Shown here in pieces: positions 16,010 to 24,598 of a stretch of DNA of 64,000 nt; within the stretch, counting starts at the first letter, position 1, and the number at the start of each line of letters is the position of its first letter. The notes under the pieces were generated by a model. That model saw only the letters and a program-made list of their open reading frames with translations, was not told the origin of the DNA and made no database searches. The position numbers were made by a program, and so were the translations under genes. Origin of the DNA: Corallincola platygyrae. GTDB taxonomy: Bacteria; Pseudomonadota; Gammaproteobacteria; Enterobacterales; Neiellaceae. The DNA lies in contig NZ_BAABLI010000012.1 of the NCBI RefSeq assembly GCF_039544265.1, forward strand, positions 124,001 through 188,000. Reading direction: 5' to 3'.

Positions 16010-18007
16010 TTAGCCGAGCAGTTCGCGGCAATTCTCAAGTACGTTTTCGGTGGTGATACCGAACAACTTGAACAGTTCGCCAGCAGGCGCTGACTCACCG
16101 AAAGTGTTCATACCGATAACGCGGCCATCGAGGCCAACATATTTGTACCAGAAGTCAGCAATACCGGCTTCAACTGCAACACGGTTAGTCACAGCCAATG
16201 GCAACACGGCTTCTTTATATGCAGCATCCTGAGCATCGAACACGTCGGTAGAAGGAATCGATACTACACGTACCTTGCGGCCTTCTGCAGTCAGTGTTTC
16301 GTAAGCTTCAACTGCCAATTGAACTTCTGAACCGGTAGCGATCAGGATCAACTCTGGCTGGCCTTCACAGTCTTTCAGGATGTAACCACCACGAGCGATG
16401 TCAGCAACTTGTTGAGGTGTACGCTCCTGGTGTGCCAGATTCTGGCGAGTAAACACCAGTGACGTAGGACCGTCTTTACGCTCAATCGCTGCTTTCCACG
16501 CTACCGCTGATTCAACGGTGTCACATGGACGCCAGTTTTCCAGGTTAGGTGTCATACGCAGGCTGGAAAGCTGCTCAACCGGCTGGTGCGTCGGACCATC
16601 TTCACCCAGGCCGATAGAATCGTGGGTATATACGAAGATGCTGCGTTGCTTCATCAGTGCAGCCATACGCACAGCGTTACGCGCGTATTCCACAAACATC
16701 AGGAAGGTTGCGCCGTAAGGTACGAAACCTTTGTGCAGTGCAATACCGTTCATGATGGCAGACATACCGAATTCACGTACGCCGTAGAAGATGTAGTTGC
16801 CGCTGGCATCATCAGCCGTCAGGCCTTTAGCATCGCTCCACAGGGTCAGGTTTGAACCTGCCAGGTCAGCTGAGCCGCCCATAAATTCTGGCAGCAGAGG
16901 ACCGTAGGCGTTCAAACAGTTCTGGCTCGCTTTACGCGTTGCGATAACCTCGCCTTTATCCTGCAGGTCAGCGATGTACTGATTCGCTTTCTCAGCAAAG
17001 TCAGCAGGCAGGTCACCCTTCATGCGACGCTCATATTCAGCCGCCAACTCTGGGTAAGCCGCTTTGTATGCGCCGAACTTGTCGTGCCAAGCCGCTTCTT
17101 CGGCCTGACCCGCTTCTTTCGCGCTCCACGCATCGTAGTGATCTGCAGGGATTTCGAATGGACCATGAGGCCAACCCAGGAATTCGCGGGCTGCTGCGAT
17201 CTCTTCATCACCGAGAGGAGCACCGTGACAATCGTGGCTGCCACCTTTGTTAGGAGAGCCGTAACCAATCACTGTCTTACAGCAGATCAGCGTCGGTTTG
17301 TTTGTTTCTGCACGCGCCGCTTCGATAGCCGCTGCAATCGCGTCAGCATCGTGACCATCAACGTTAGCAATCACGTGCCAGCCGTAAGACTCGAAACGCT
17401 TAGGTGTATCGTCAGTGAACCAACCTTCTACTTCACCGTCGATTGAGATGCCGTTGTCGTCCCAGAATGCAACCAGTTTACCCAGGCCCAGGGTGCCGGC
17501 CAGAGAACAAGCTTCGTGGGAGATACCTTCCATCAAGCAGCCATCACCTAGGAAACAGTAGGTGAAGTGGTCAACGATGTTGTGGTCATCACGGTTGAAC
17601 TGTGCAGCCAGTGATTTTTCAGCAATCGCCATACCTACCGCATTGGTGATGCCCTGCCCCAGTGGACCTGTGGTGGTTTCAACACCTGGTGCATAACCGT
17701 ATTCAGGGTGACCTGGAGTTTTTGAATGCAGCTGACGGAAGTTTTTCAGATCGTCAATTGAGAGGTCATAGCCGGCAAGATGCAGCAGGGAATAAAGCAG
17801 CATTGAACCGTGGCCGTTAGAAAGAATAAAGCGGTCACGATCAGCCCAATCCGGATTGGTTGGATTGTGCTTGAGATAATCGCGCCACAGAACCTCGGCG
17901 ATGTCAGCCATACCCATTGGGGCGCCCGGGTGTCCGGACTTGGCTTTTTGCACACCGTCCATGCTCAAGGCACGGATCGCATTGGCTAGATCACGACGAG
18001 AAGGCAT
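16010..18007 (-). CDS. tktA: Transketolase
   Basis: A 665-aa thiamine-diphosphate enzyme transferring two-carbon units between ketoses and aldoses. It carries the N-terminal KSGHPGAPMGMA, SNGHGSMLLYSLLHLAGY, the ThDP/metal motif GDGCLMEGISHEA, and in the Pyr domain THDSIGLGEDGPTHQP. ATG 18005-18007 (MPSRRDLANAIRALSMD) has RBS AGGGAG and matches the family start; a longer frame to 18106 lacks support. It lies upstream of epd on the same strand with its own terminator and is divergent from metK. Confidence 0.97.
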   Translation of the reverse strand: MPSRRDLANAIRALSMDGVQKAKSGHPGAPMGMADIAEVLWRDYLKHNPTNPDWADRDRFILSNGHGSMLLYSLLHLAGYDLSIDDLKNFRQLHSKTPGHPEYGYAPGVETTTGPLGQGITNAVGMAIAEKSLAAQFNRDDHNIVDHFTYCFLGDGCLMEGISHEACSLAGTLGLGKLVAFWDDNGISIDGEVEGWFTDDTPKRFESYGWHVIANVDGHDADAIAAAIEAARAETNKPTLICCKTVIGYGSPNKGGSHDCHGAPLGDEEIAAAREFLGWPHGPFEIPADHYDAWSAKEAGQAEEAAWHDKFGAYKAAYPELAAEYERRMKGDLPADFAEKANQYIADLQDKGEVIATRKASQNCLNAYGPLLPEFMGGSADLAGSNLTLWSDAKGLTADDASGNYIFYGVREFGMSAIMNGIALHKGFVPYGATFLMFVEYARNAVRMAALMKQRSIFVYTHDSIGLGEDGPTHQPVEQLSSLRMTPNLENWRPCDTVESAVAWKAAIERKDGPTSLVFTRQNLAHQERTPQQVADIARGGYILKDCEGQPELILIATGSEVQLAVEAYETLTAEGRKVRVVSIPSTDVFDAQDAAYKEAVLPLAVTNRVAVEAGIADFWYKYVGLDGRVIGMNTFGESAPAGELFKLFGITTENVLENCRELLG

Positions 18008-18202
18008 CGAATACTCCCTGCTCAAATATGAAGTGTCTGAAAAAAATGGACGCATATTGTCAATGTTTCTTGGGACATTAGCAATGAAATTCTCAGACTG
18101 CTTCACTGTAATCTAAAATTTACGTTTACTCGTATGAGAACAGCGCTATGTACCTAATTTGGAAATTGGGGCTAGCACCGAAACACGACAATTGGTTAGA
18201 AT

Positions 18203-18226
18203 AGACGTCTAGACGTTTATACATTT
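18203..18226 (+). promoter_or_regulatory. Tandem met boxes at the metK promoter (MetJ operator)
   Basis: AGACGTCT (exact consensus) is directly followed by AGACGTTT (7 of 8) and a weaker ATACATTT. The array lies between a -35-like TTAGAA and a -10-like TATACA (18217-18222), 27-50 nt before the metK ATG. metK is a classical MetJ target, so this is most simply a repressor site sensing S-adenosylmethionine. No metJ gene lies in the window. Confidence 0.7.
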
Positions 18227-18252
18227 ATCAGTCTATCTATCTGGATGACACC

Positions 18253-19404
18253 ATGGCACAACATATTTTTACCTCAGAGTCAGTCTCCGAGGGGCACCCT
18301 GATAAAATAGCGGATCAGATCTCTGATGCCGTGCTTGACGCTATTCTTGAGCAGGATTCGATGGCCCGAGTTGCCTGTGAGACCCTGGTAAAAACCGGCA
18401 TGGTTTTGGTTGCGGGTGAAGTGACCACCGAAGCCTGGGTAGACATAGAGCAGTTGGTACGCGATACCGTACGTGACATTGGCTACATTCACTCTGACAT
18501 GGGTTTTGATGCTGACTCTTGTGCTGTCGTGAATGCTATCGGTAAGCAGTCCCCGGATATCGCACAAGGTGTTGACCGTGGTGACCCACGTGAACAAGGC
18601 GCCGGTGACCAGGGCCTAATGTTCGGCTACGCCAGCAACGAAACTGACGTTTTGATGCCTGCACCTATTACCTATGCTCACCGTTTGGTGAAGCGTCAGG
18701 CTGAAGTTCGCAAGAACGGCACACTCCCCTGGTTGCGTCCTGATGCGAAAAGTCAGGTCAGCTTTATCTACGAAGGTGGTAAGCCAGTCGGTATCGACGC
18801 CGTAGTACTTTCCACTCAGCATTGCGACAGCGTCAGCCAGAGCGATCTGGTTGAAGCAGTACGTGAAGTGGTGATTGACCCAGTCCTACCACGCGAGTGG
18901 ATCACAGACAAAACCAAGTACTTCATTAACCCAACCGGTCGTTTCGTTATCGGCGGTCCAATGGGTGACTGTGGCCTCACCGGCCGTAAGATCATTGTAG
19001 ATACCTACGGTGGTATGGCTCGTCACGGTGGTGGTGCTTTCTCTGGTAAGGACCCATCTAAGGTTGACCGCAGTGCCGCATACGCTGGCCGCTATGTAGC
19101 CAAGAACATTGTTGCGGCGGGTCTGGCAGATCGCTGTGAGATCCAGGTCAGCTACGCCATTGGTGTGGCTGAGCCAACTTCTATCAGCGTTGAAACCTTC
19201 GGTACCGGTAAAGTGGCTGATGAGTTGCTGGTTAAGCTGGTGCGTGAGCACTTTGACTTGCGCCCATACGGCCTGACCGAAATGCTCAATCTGGTTCAGC
19301 CTATCTACAAAGAAACAGCCGCATATGGCCACTTTGGTCGTGAGCAGTTCCCTTGGGAGCAGGTTGATAAAGCTGACATTCTTAAGGATGCCGCGGGCTT
19401 GTAA
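18253..19404 (+). CDS. metK: S-adenosylmethionine synthase
   Basis: A 383-aa enzyme making S-adenosylmethionine from methionine and ATP. It shows SVSEGHPDKIADQISDAVLD at the N-terminus, GDQGLMFGYA mid-protein, and the glycine-rich GGAFSGKDPSKVDRSAAY loop. Length equals that of E. coli MetK (384). It is transcribed away from tktA from a promoter holding two tandem met boxes, and is followed by a strong terminator, so it is likely monocistronic. Confidence 0.98.
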   Translation: MAQHIFTSESVSEGHPDKIADQISDAVLDAILEQDSMARVACETLVKTGMVLVAGEVTTEAWVDIEQLVRDTVRDIGYIHSDMGFDADSCAVVNAIGKQSPDIAQGVDRGDPREQGAGDQGLMFGYASNETDVLMPAPITYAHRLVKRQAEVRKNGTLPWLRPDAKSQVSFIYEGGKPVGIDAVVLSTQHCDSVSQSDLVEAVREVVIDPVLPREWITDKTKYFINPTGRFVIGGPMGDCGLTGRKIIVDTYGGMARHGGGAFSGKDPSKVDRSAAYAGRYVAKNIVAAGLADRCEIQVSYAIGVAEPTSISVETFGTGKVADELLVKLVREHFDLRPYGLTEMLNLVQPIYKETAAYGHFGREQFPWEQVDKADILKDAAGL

Positions 19405-19427
19405 TTCAATAATCAGCCCCCACTATA

Positions 19428-19453
19428 AAGGCAAGCGTACGCTTGCCTTTTTT
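19428..19453 (+). terminator. Rho-independent terminator of metK
   Basis: AAGGCAAGC-GTAC-GCTTGCCTT followed by T residues, 24 nt after the metK stop. Confidence 0.9.
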
Positions 19454-19540
19454 GTTTATACTGCCAAACAGCTTGTACTGTTTTCGCTGTAATTTATGCA
19501 AGCACTGCCTCACTTATAGCGACGGAGCTTTCTATCCCCC

Positions 19541-20272
19541 ATGCGCATAGTTCGCCTCTACCATCCTGATCCGATTCAACAGGGCGATCAGGTTCAACTT
19601 TCAGATGACGCCGCGGGCCACGTTGCCCGCGTATTAAGAATGCGTGTGGGTGATGGTATTACCCTTTTCAATGGTGATGGCAACGCCTATCACGGTGCGC
19701 TGATTGAAGTCGCCAAACGTTCGGTTAAAGCCGAGATCTCCAGCGTTGAAGCTGCGAATACCGAAAGCCCTCTGGCCATTCACTTGGGCCAGGGGATCAG
19801 CCGCGGCGATAAGATGGACCTAACGATTCAAAAATCTGTCGAGCTGGGTGTCACTGAGATAACCCCACTGATCACTGAACGTTGCGGCGTCAAACTCAAT
19901 GCCGACCGCTGGGACAAGAAGGTCGTCCACTGGCAGAAAGTCGCTATCAGCGCCTGCGAACAGTGTGGACGCAATCGTCTTCCCGTGGTCAATCCACCCC
20001 AACAGCTCAGCGATTGGTTAGCCCGTGAAATCCATGCCACACGGATAACACTGCATCCCCACACCGACACCAGCTTTGCCACCATGGAGCAGCCCGGTGA
20101 ATCGGTCGAGTTATTGATTGGCCCTGAAGGCGGCTTGTCAGAGCAGGAAGTTACCCTGGCGGAACAGCAGGGGTGCAAAACCATCAAGCTGGGCCCCAGA
20201 ATTCTTCGAACAGAAACCGCTGCACTGGTCGCGATCAGTGCGCTGCAACTCAGATTTGGCGATTTAGGATAA
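19541..20272 (+). CDS. rsmE: 16S rRNA (uracil-1498-N3)-methyltransferase
   Basis: A 243-aa SPOUT-class methyltransferase. An N-terminal PUA-like part (HVARVLRMRVGDGITLFNGDG) precedes the trefoil-knot domain with LLIGPEGGLSEQEV and LGPRILRTETAALVAI, which bind S-adenosylmethionine. RsmE methylates U1498 in helix 44 of 16S rRNA. It precedes gshB by 4 nt, and rsmE-gshB-yqgE-ruvX keeps the E. coli order. Confidence 0.95.
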   Translation: MRIVRLYHPDPIQQGDQVQLSDDAAGHVARVLRMRVGDGITLFNGDGNAYHGALIEVAKRSVKAEISSVEAANTESPLAIHLGQGISRGDKMDLTIQKSVELGVTEITPLITERCGVKLNADRWDKKVVHWQKVAISACEQCGRNRLPVVNPPQQLSDWLAREIHATRITLHPHTDTSFATMEQPGESVELLIGPEGGLSEQEVTLAEQQGCKTIKLGPRILRTETAALVAISALQLRFGDLG

Positions 20273-20276
20273 ACAG

Positions 20277-21230
20277 ATGACGAGAAAAATCGGCATAGTG
20301 ATGGACCCCATCGCTGATATCAATATCAAGAAAGACAGCAGTTTTGCCATGCTGTTGGCTGCTCAGGCGCGCGGATGGGAACTGCACTATATGGAGATGC
20401 AGGACCTGTTCCTCGATCAAGGCGAAGCTTTTGCTCACACCCGCTCACTGGCAGTAAAAGAAGATCCTCAAGGCTGGTTTACGCTGGGAGAAGAGCGTAC
20501 TCGCCCACTAAGCGACCTTGATGCGATCCTGATGCGTAAAGATCCACCCTTCGATACCGAGTACATCTATGCCACCTATATGCTGGAGCGTGCTGAGCAG
20601 GCAGGCGTATTGATCGTCAATAAACCTCAGAGCCTTCGAGATGCCAACGAAAAGCTGTTTACTGCCTGGTTCCCCGAGTTAACACCACCCACTCTGGTTA
20701 GCCGCCGTGCGGACGATATTCGCAGCTTCTACGCCAAACATGGTGACATTATTCTAAAGCCACTTGATGGTATGGGTGGAGCATCGATTTTCCGCGTTAA
20801 GCCGGAAGATCCTAACCTGGGCGTGATCATCGAAACACTGACCGAACACGGCCAGCGCTACTGCATGTCTCAGGCGTTTATTCCTGATATCACTGATGGC
20901 GACAAACGCATTTTGGTGATTGACGGCGAGCCCGTGCCTTATTGTTTGGCTCGTATACCAGCCGAGGGGGAAACCCGTGGCAACCTGGCCGCTGGCGGCC
21001 GCGGTGAGGCGCGCCCATTGAGCGAATCCGATATGCGTATTGCCAGAACAGTTGGGCCAACTCTGAAAGAGAAAGGTCTGATATTTGTTGGCCTAGACGT
21101 AATCGGCGAAGGGCTCACCGAAATCAACGTGACCAGCCCTACCTGCATCCGTGAAATCGAATCTGCGTTTGATATTGATATCGCGGGCATGCTGATGGAC
21201 GCTATTGAGAAGCGGCTTTCCGTTCGCTAG
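20277..21230 (+). CDS. gshB: Glutathione synthetase
   Basis: A 317-aa ATP-grasp ligase adding glycine to gamma-glutamylcysteine. It has the N-terminal GIVMDPIADINIKKDSSFAM, RKDPPFDTEYIY, the ATP-binding block ILKPLDGMGGASIFR, and ITDGDKRILVIDGEPVPY. The C-terminal EINVTSPTCIREIE completes the active site. It starts 4 nt after rsmE and is probably co-transcribed with it. A gap of 115 nt then separates it from yqgE. Confidence 0.97.
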   Translation: MTRKIGIVMDPIADINIKKDSSFAMLLAAQARGWELHYMEMQDLFLDQGEAFAHTRSLAVKEDPQGWFTLGEERTRPLSDLDAILMRKDPPFDTEYIYATYMLERAEQAGVLIVNKPQSLRDANEKLFTAWFPELTPPTLVSRRADDIRSFYAKHGDIILKPLDGMGGASIFRVKPEDPNLGVIIETLTEHGQRYCMSQAFIPDITDGDKRILVIDGEPVPYCLARIPAEGETRGNLAAGGRGEARPLSESDMRIARTVGPTLKEKGLIFVGLDVIGEGLTEINVTSPTCIREIESAFDIDIAGMLMDAIEKRLSVR

Positions 21231-21345
21231 TTACAGAAGTCGCTAGTTACGAAAGTAATAACTAAATCAAATGGCAGCGAATACGGTGAAATGGCACCGT
21301 AGCTGCCATACTAAGAAGTATCAGAAGTAAACGGGGCCCCGATAT

Positions 21346-21909
21346 ATGGAAAGCTTGCGTAACCACCTGCTTATTGCCATGCCCACGCTGAAAGATCCCT
21401 ATTTTTCGCGCAGCGTCACCTACATCTGCGAACATGATGACAAAGGTGCCATGGGCTTAATCATCAATCAGCCCGCGCCCATTACCGTGAGTGAGTTACT
21501 TAAACAAGTCGAGCACCTGGAGCTTGACCAACTTCCTAATGCAACCAAGGAACGTAAGGTCTACTCCGGTGGTCCGGTCAGCCCTGAGCGCGGTTTTGTT
21601 CTGCACTCTGCACAGCATGGCTGGACCAGCAGCTTGCAGGTGTCGCCAGAGATCATGGTGACGACATCCAAGGACATTCTCACCTCGTTGGGTACAGAAG
21701 CCGCACCTGACCAATATATTGTGACGCTCGGCTACTCCGGCTGGTCTGAGGGGCAGTTGGAAGAGGAGCTGGCTAAAAACAGCTGGCTAACCATCCCGGC
21801 CGATGATGATCTGATATTCAACGTACCTGCCGATAAGCTTTGGGAAGAAGCCGCTAAGCGTCTTGGCATCGATATTTGGAGCATTAGTCCCGAGGTTGGC
21901 CACGCCTAA
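21346..21909 (+). CDS. yqgE: YqgE/AlgH family protein (UPF0301)
   Basis: A 187-aa protein of the UPF0301 family, recognisable by NHLLIAMPTLKDPYFSRSV, GAMGLIINQP, YSGGPVSPERGFVLH and GYSGWSEGQLEEEL. In Pseudomonas the homologue AlgH was linked to alginate regulation, but the biochemical role is unresolved. Its stop overlaps the ruvX start (TAATG at 21907-21911), a near-universal pairing in gammaproteobacteria that implies translational coupling. Confidence 0.94.
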   Translation: MESLRNHLLIAMPTLKDPYFSRSVTYICEHDDKGAMGLIINQPAPITVSELLKQVEHLELDQLPNATKERKVYSGGPVSPERGFVLHSAQHGWTSSLQVSPEIMVTTSKDILTSLGTEAAPDQYIVTLGYSGWSEGQLEEELAKNSWLTIPADDDLIFNVPADKLWEEAAKRLGIDIWSISPEVGHA

Positions 21910-22337
21910 TGAGCACAACAAATCGAACAGTTCTGGGCTTTGACTACGGCACCGGCAGTATCGGTGTGGCTGTGGGTCAGGAACTCACAGGTACAGCCTC
22001 CCCCTTGGCCGCGCTCAAAGCCCGTGACGGCATACCAAACTGGGACCAGATAAAGCTTTTAATCGACGAATGGCAACCGGACCTACTTGTGGTTGGATTA
22101 CCGCTCAATATGGACGGCACTGAACAACCCATTACGGTTAGAGCAAAGAAGTTTGCAGGCCGCCTGCATGGACGTTTTGGCAAACCCTTTGAAATGCAGG
22201 ATGAACGCCTGACGACGGCGGATGCCAAAGAACGCTTGTTTGAGTTTGGTGGCTACCAGGCACTGCAGAAAGATAAGATAGACAGCGTCTCCGCTGTGCT
22301 GATTATCGAAAGCTATTTCAGCGCACAATATGAGTGA
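21909..22337 (+). CDS. ruvX: Putative pre-16S rRNA nuclease / Holliday junction resolvase-like RuvX
   Basis: A 142-aa RNase H-fold protein (YqgF). The first catalytic Asp is in LGFDYGTGSIGVAVG, followed by VVGLPLNMDGTEQP and DERLTTADA; the last Asp is in KDKIDSVSAVLI. YqgF homologues process the 5' end of 16S rRNA. It overlaps yqgE. In relatives pilT or pyr genes follow, but here an arsenic-resistance segment begins 180 nt downstream. Confidence 0.93.
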   Translation: MSTTNRTVLGFDYGTGSIGVAVGQELTGTASPLAALKARDGIPNWDQIKLLIDEWQPDLLVVGLPLNMDGTEQPITVRAKKFAGRLHGRFGKPFEMQDERLTTADAKERLFEFGGYQALQKDKIDSVSAVLIIESYFSAQYE

Positions 22338-22483
22338 TCTCGGATACCGACGGACAGGGAGACGGACAGAGAGCAGCGCCTTCGCGAAGTCTGTACTTCG
22401 GTTATCCAAACAAACCGGTACTCCGTTTGCCAATTAAAAAGTTTGTTTTGCCTATTTTCCAATCATCATTTTGGGGATACTAT

Positions 22484-22503
22484 ATCGCCATTCGACGATT
22501 AAC
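22484..22503 (+). promoter_or_regulatory. ArsR operator candidate, copy 1 (upstream of arsR)
   Basis: ATCGCCATTCGACGATTAAC lies 15-34 nt before the arsR ATG and recurs with one mismatch upstream of acr3. The core ATCG...CGAT is a partial dyad, as expected for an ArsR-family dimer. A -10-like TACTAT overlaps its left edge. Confidence 0.65.
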
Positions 22504-22517
22504 TATGATAATGAGTC

Positions 22518-22856
22518 ATGCCTCAGTGTTCACCTGCTAGCTCTATCTTCGAAAGAACTGCCGAAGATGTAGTAAACGAAGAGCAGTTTGCAGCGATAGC
22601 GAAAGCTTTGGCACATCCTGCTCGAGTACGGATTGTTGCTATTCTTACTGAGCTGGAAACTAGGAACGGTTGCCTTAACAGTGATTTGGTCACCGAACTA
22701 GGTTTGGCTCAGTCCACTGTCTCTGAACACCTGCGTATATTAAAAAAAGCGAAGCTGATAACGGCAGAGCCGCAACCACCGCGGATGTGTTACCGGATCA
22801 ACAGCGAGCAGTTAGCGCGCTTTTCTACTCTGTTAGCCAAGATTCAAGCGCCATAG
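22518..22856 (+). CDS. arsR: ArsR/SmtB family transcriptional repressor
   Basis: A 112-aa winged-helix regulator with the family core AIAKALAHPARVRIVAIL and the recognition helix LGLAQSTVSEHLRILKKA. It lacks the usual ELCVCDLC arsenite site; cysteines are at 4, 52 and 91 only, so an As(III) site would have to use these dispersed residues. It lies directly upstream of an ACR3-type arsenite exporter, and a near-identical 20-bp motif precedes both genes, which supports the assignment as their arsenite-responsive repressor. Confidence 0.85.
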   Translation: MPQCSPASSIFERTAEDVVNEEQFAAIAKALAHPARVRIVAILTELETRNGCLNSDLVTELGLAQSTVSEHLRILKKAKLITAEPQPPRMCYRINSEQLARFSTLLAKIQAP

Positions 22857-22903
22857 TTAAGCCAAACAGCGGCGTATCTCACGCAACTAGTTTGGCAAAA
22901 TAA

Positions 22904-22923
22904 ATCGCTATTCGACGATTAAC
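22904..22923 (+). promoter_or_regulatory. ArsR operator candidate, copy 2 (upstream of acr3)
   Basis: ATCGCTATTCGACGATTAAC, 19 of 20 identical to the copy before arsR, sits 52 nt upstream of the acr3 ATG. The repeat suggests that acr3 has its own regulated promoter besides read-through from arsR. Confidence 0.65.
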
Positions 22924-22974
22924 GAAATAAGTTTATAGAAAAACTCGCAATAGGCGAGATGAAGCAGGAACATT

Positions 22975-24036
22975 ATGCAACAGCAACCTAAACTCGGCTT
23001 TTTGGACAGATATTTAACCCTTTGGATATTTGTCGCCATGACCATCGGCGTCAGCCTGGGAACCCTATTCCCTGAGCAGATTGAACAGTTCAATACCGAT
23101 TGGTCAGTGGGCACCACCAACATTCCGTTGGCGATCGGACTGATTCTGATGATGTACCCCCCCCTGGCAAAAGTGAACTACAGCCTGATGGGCAAGGTAT
23201 TCGCCGATAGAAAAGCGGTGACGCTCTCTTTGATACTCAACTGGTTGGTAGGCCCCATACTGATGTTCGCACTTGCCCTGCTGTTCTTGGGAGACGAGCC
23301 TGGTTTGATGACAGGGGTTATTCTGATCGGCCTGGCTCGCTGCATCGCCATGGTTTTGGTTTGGAATGATATCGGCGGCGGTAACAAGGAGTATGGCGCT
23401 GCGCTGGTTGCGCTTAACAGCGTATTCCAGATCGTTAGCTACAGCTTTCTGGCGTGGTTATTTATTACGGTATTGCCGCCCAAGCTGGGCTTCACCGGCC
23501 AAGTCGTTGATATCTCCATCGGAGAAATCGCCTACAGCGTCTGTATTTATCTCGGGATCCCATTTGCTGCGGGCATTCTGGGTCGCTCGATTCTGATTAA
23601 GTTAAAGGGTGAGGACTGGTATACCAATCGATACATTCCGGCCGTTTCTCCCATCACGCTGATTGCCCTTCTGCTGACGATTGTGCTGATGTTCAGCCTG
23701 AAAGGAGAGATGATATTCGACTTGCCGATGCAGGTGGTTCGGGTCGCCATTCCGCTCTGTATCTATTTTGTGCTGATGTTCTTTATCAGTTTCTATATAG
23801 GCAAAAAGATGGGGATCCAGTTCGATAGGAATGCTTCGATTGCTTACACGGCAACGGGCAATAACTTCGAGCTGGCAATTGCCGTCGCGATTGCAGTATT
23901 TGGGTTGAACTCCGCCGAAGCCTTTGCTGGCGTAATAGGCCCACTGATTGAAGTGCCAGTGCTGATCGCCTTGGTGAACTTTACCTTGCGAGTGAGAAAT
24001 AGGATGGGTAAACGAGCCACTGCAGCGAGTTTATGA
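22975..24036 (+). CDS. acr3: ACR3 family arsenite efflux permease
   Basis: A 353-aa integral membrane protein with about ten hydrophobic helices. The key ACR3 motif GLARCIAMVLVWN places the essential Cys at residue 123, and TATGNNFELAIAVAIAVFG carries the conserved Glu of a late helix. Members extrude As(OH)3 using the proton-motive force. It is paired with arsR in a minimal arsenite-resistance module; no arsC or arsenate reductase gene lies nearby. Confidence 0.93.
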   Translation: MQQQPKLGFLDRYLTLWIFVAMTIGVSLGTLFPEQIEQFNTDWSVGTTNIPLAIGLILMMYPPLAKVNYSLMGKVFADRKAVTLSLILNWLVGPILMFALALLFLGDEPGLMTGVILIGLARCIAMVLVWNDIGGGNKEYGAALVALNSVFQIVSYSFLAWLFITVLPPKLGFTGQVVDISIGEIAYSVCIYLGIPFAAGILGRSILIKLKGEDWYTNRYIPAVSPITLIALLLTIVLMFSLKGEMIFDLPMQVVRVAIPLCIYFVLMFFISFYIGKKMGIQFDRNASIAYTATGNNFELAIAVAIAVFGLNSAEAFAGVIGPLIEVPVLIALVNFTLRVRNRMGKRATAASL

Positions 24037-24043
24037 CCAAAAC

Positions 24044-24062
24044 AGGCCGCGAAAGCGGCCTT
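24044..24062 (+). terminator. Hairpin after acr3, probable terminator
   Basis: AGGCCGC-GAAA-GCGGCCT just after the acr3 stop, with only a short T-rich tail (TTCTTG). Confidence 0.55.
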
Positions 24063-24193
24063 CTTGCGTTCTCAGGTGAAGCAGAAAGCCCACCAAGCTC
24101 ACAACTTCACATTTCTTAATACAGTCTCGTTATCTACTTGGTTAGGATAAGCAAATTCGAAACTAGGTGTCGAGTTTAAGGGATGTAACCCAA

Positions 24194-24598
24194 ATGATGT
24201 GTCAGGTTGGGAAGTGGTTGTCTTGCGTATTGATTGGCATGGTGCTGATTGGATGCAGTGGCAAGCCGAAACCAGAAATGCCAAAAGCAGTGCTAAACTA
24301 CCACGCCGAAGATGATGGCAGCATCGCATTTACTTACACCCTACCTTTTGTGAACCCGCTTTTTAACCAAACGTCAAAGCAGCAGAAGCCTAAAGGCGGA
24401 CAGTATCGCAGTCTACAATCGGCATCAGGGCCCCTGGACCCGGCTCTGATGGGGATTACTGACCCACAGATGGAAGAGATGGCAGAAGTGGGATTAGATG
24501 CAGCATTGGATGAAAAGGCGCTTTGCCTGGAGTCAATCACCATCAAACAGCGTCAATGGACTCATGCCGGATATCAACTATCAGGGCACTGCCGCTAG
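24194..24598 (+). CDS. Small hypothetical lipoprotein
   Basis: A 134-aa protein with a lipoprotein signal: hydrophobic helix, then the lipobox VLIGCSG. ATG 24194 has AAGGG about 12 nt upstream; an in-frame GTG at 24167 would put 9 residues before the signal. The mature part has no motif I recognise; two further Cys occur near the C-terminus (ALCLE, GHCR) and could form a disulfide. It ends back to back with the TPR-GGDEF gene (stops adjacent at 24598/24599). Function unknown. Confidence 0.7.
   Translation: MMCQVGKWLSCVLIGMVLIGCSGKPKPEMPKAVLNYHAEDDGSIAFTYTLPFVNPLFNQTSKQQKPKGGQYRSLQSASGPLDPALMGITDPQMEEMAEVGLDAALDEKALCLESITIKQRQWTHAGYQLSGHCR

Noticed and set aside
18117..18252. SAM riboswitch upstream of metK
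   Set aside because: The leader is short and lacks SAM-aptamer landmarks; met boxes explain regulation better.
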